A DNA stretch of 5,825 nucleotides from the NCBI GenBank assembly GCA_027075825.1, contig JALSZZ010000019.1, positions 1 through 5,825 on the forward strand, written 5' to 3'. This DNA comes from Mariprofundaceae bacterium (GTDB lineage: Bacteria; Pseudomonadota; Zetaproteobacteria; Mariprofundales; Mariprofundaceae). The position numbers and the translations under genes are program-made. Positions 4,883 to 5,825 of this stretch are shown here, one piece after another. Numbering within the stretch: the stretch's first letter is position 1; each line of letters begins with the position of its first letter. The notes beneath the pieces are model-generated. The model made no database searches. It was not told the DNA's origin and was given only the letters and a program-made list of their open reading frames with translations.

Positions 4883-5072
4883 ACGCTGCTTTTTCTACTT
4901 TGTTGGAACGCAGGCAACTGGTGCAAACCCTGGCACGCGTTACCTTGCCGTTAATGATCGCACGCACAGACTTCAGATTAGGAAGAAAGCGACGGCGGGT
5001 CGTGTTGTGGGCATGACTGACATTGTTGCCGCTCATGGGGCCTTTACCACAAATATCACATCGTTTAGCCAT
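4881..5072 (-). CDS. rpmB: 50S ribosomal protein L28, zinc-ribbon (four-cysteine) form
   Basis: This is a large ribosomal subunit protein of 63 residues. The N-terminus has the L28 hallmark [19 protein letters not shown] followed by TRRRFLPNL, and the C-terminus has [10 protein letters not shown]5, C8, C50 and C53 form two CxxC pairs expected to bind zinc. GGAGGT lies 6 bases before the ATG. In E. coli and relatives L28 is about 78 residues without these cysteines and is paired with rpmG (L33). Here it is the short cysteine form common in Gram-positive and several other lineages, with no rpmG following. It lies 163 bases downstream of rho on the same strand. In that gap only a TATTAT-like -10 (5134-5129) without a good -35 and small hairpins are visible, so read-through from rho is possible. 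Confidence 0.95.
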   Translation of the reverse strand: MAKRCDICGKGPMSGNNVSHAHNTTRRRFLPNLKSVRAIINGKVTRARVCTSCLRSNKVEKAA

Positions 5073-5235
5073 GATGAAACCTCCGGGAATTCAAGCCCAA
5101 AAGGGCAAAGGGCGCCGCATGGTAGTTAATAATACGCTGTTGACAAGCAGAAGTTTTCGCTAACGCAGACAAACCTCTGAATCCACTCCCTGATCGCAAC
5201 GCTTGCAGGCAGCAGCAACACATACGTTGCAACTG

Positions 5236-5825
5236 TCAACGATTCATGCGTTCGAAGAATTCCGCGTTGTTTTTGCAGGGCGCGAGTTTACTGAGCAAAA
5301 ACTCCATGGCATCTACGGCATTCATTGGAGAAAGAATCTTCCGCAGCACCCAGGTGCGTTGCAGAATATCCCGGTCAACCAGCAACTCTTCCTTGCGCGT
5401 GCCTGATGGCGCAATATCAATGGCCGGGAAGACACGTTTATCCACCAGTTTGCGGTTCAGGTTGATTTCCATATTGCCGGTGCCTTTGAATTCTTCAAAG
5501 ATGACTTCATCCATTTTGCTACCAGTATCGACCAGCGCCGTCGCAATAATGGTTAAGGAGCCACCACCTTCGATATTGCGGGCGGCACCAAAAAAGCGTT
5601 TAGGTCGATGCAGGGCGTTGGCATCCACGCCACCAGTAAGAATTTTGCCCGATGAAGGCGCAACGGTGTTATAGGCGCGGGCCAGACGGGTAATTGAGTC
5701 CAGCAGAATCACCACATCACGACCATGCTCGACCATGCGCTTGGCACGGGCAATGACCATTTCAGCGACCTGCACATGGCGTTGCGCCGGTTCATCAAAG
5801 GTAGAGGAAATCACTTCACCCTTAA
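5236..5825 (-). CDS. rho: Transcription termination factor Rho, C-terminal part (5' end outside window)
   Basis: This is the ATP-dependent RNA helicase that ends transcription as a hexamer. About 196 C-terminal residues are present, from the [12 protein letters not shown] segment to the stop, out of roughly 420 in typical Rho. The frame is open at the right edge. Visible are the Walker B strand with catalytic region ([16 protein letters not shown]), the Q-loop area ([20 protein letters not shown]), the R-loop region ([11 protein letters not shown]), and the arginine finger in [10 protein letters not shown]. The RNA-binding N-terminal domain and Walker A are outside the window. All motifs seen are intact, so the gene is probably functional. 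The GTG near 5814 is an internal Val codon, not a start. The next gene on the strand is rpmB. Confidence 0.97.
   Translation of the reverse strand, partial: KGEVISSTFDEPAQRHVQVAEMVIARAKRMVEHGRDVVILLDSITRLARAYNTVAPSSGKILTGGVDANALHRPKRFFGAARNIEGGGSLTIIATALVDTGSKMDEVIFEEFKGTGNMEINLNRKLVDKRVFPAIDIAPSGTRKEELLVDRDILQRTWVLRKILSPMNAVDAMEFLLSKLAPCKNNAEFFERMNR

Noticed and set aside
4878..5129. Open frame of 83 codons on the plus strand
   Set aside because: It is antisense to rpmB and its ribosome binding site. No protein family is recognised.
5140..5168. Perfect TTGACA on the plus strand at 5140-5145 as a promoter
   Set aside because: No -10-like hexamer occurs 16-18 bases downstream, and only antisense rho follows.
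5246..5674. Open frame of 142 codons on the plus strand
   Set aside because: It is the antisense of highly conserved rho sequence, which fully explains the DNA.

Overview
The window looks like part of a Pseudomonadota (proteobacterial) chromosome, probably gamma- or beta-like. The grounds are a close BaeR-type response regulator, a lipoprotein parvulin foldase, a Dpp/Opp-type ABC ATPase and a LprI-like periplasmic protein. The ribosomal protein L28 is a short, four-cysteine (zinc-binding) form that enteric gammaproteobacteria do not have, so I do not assign a genus.

Positions 1-2749, plus strand, hold a compact gene row. It contains the C-terminal part of an oligopeptide/dipeptide ABC transporter ATPase, a 98-base gap with a 9-codon leader frame, pgsA (phosphatidylglycerophosphate synthase), a lipoprotein PpiC-type peptidyl-prolyl isomerase, and a nitroreductase-family flavoprotein. 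The last three are separated by only 11 and 13 bases and are probably co-transcribed. They share an operon rather than an obvious pathway: membrane lipid synthesis, envelope protein folding and redox chemistry.

Positions 2750-3586 carry no intact gene and are made of mobile-element debris and repeats. In order they hold a 19-bp tandem duplication of the nitroreductase 3' end, a small terminator-like hairpin, GC-rich hairpins with a 41-bp repeat present twice, a decayed IS3-family transposase fragment on the minus strand with an internal 18-bp duplication, an unrecognised open stretch, a 161-bp MITE-like element with near-perfect 22-23 bp inverted ends, and a run of ten G residues just upstream of the next promoter.

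Positions 3587-4833, plus strand, hold a BaeR-like response regulator with no histidine kinase beside it. A 30-codon frame overlaps its stop codon and may be the stub of a lost partner. Next comes a small secreted LprI-like protein with its own -10 element.

Positions 4834-5825, minus strand, hold rho (C-terminal part, running off the right edge) followed by rpmB (L28). These converge on the LprI-like gene at a shared hairpin. No complete new defence, mobile or metabolic system is visible. The most interesting points are the orphan BaeR with its G-tract and MITE-disturbed upstream region, the in-frame leader peptide before pgsA, the MITE, and the zinc-type L28 placed directly after rho.
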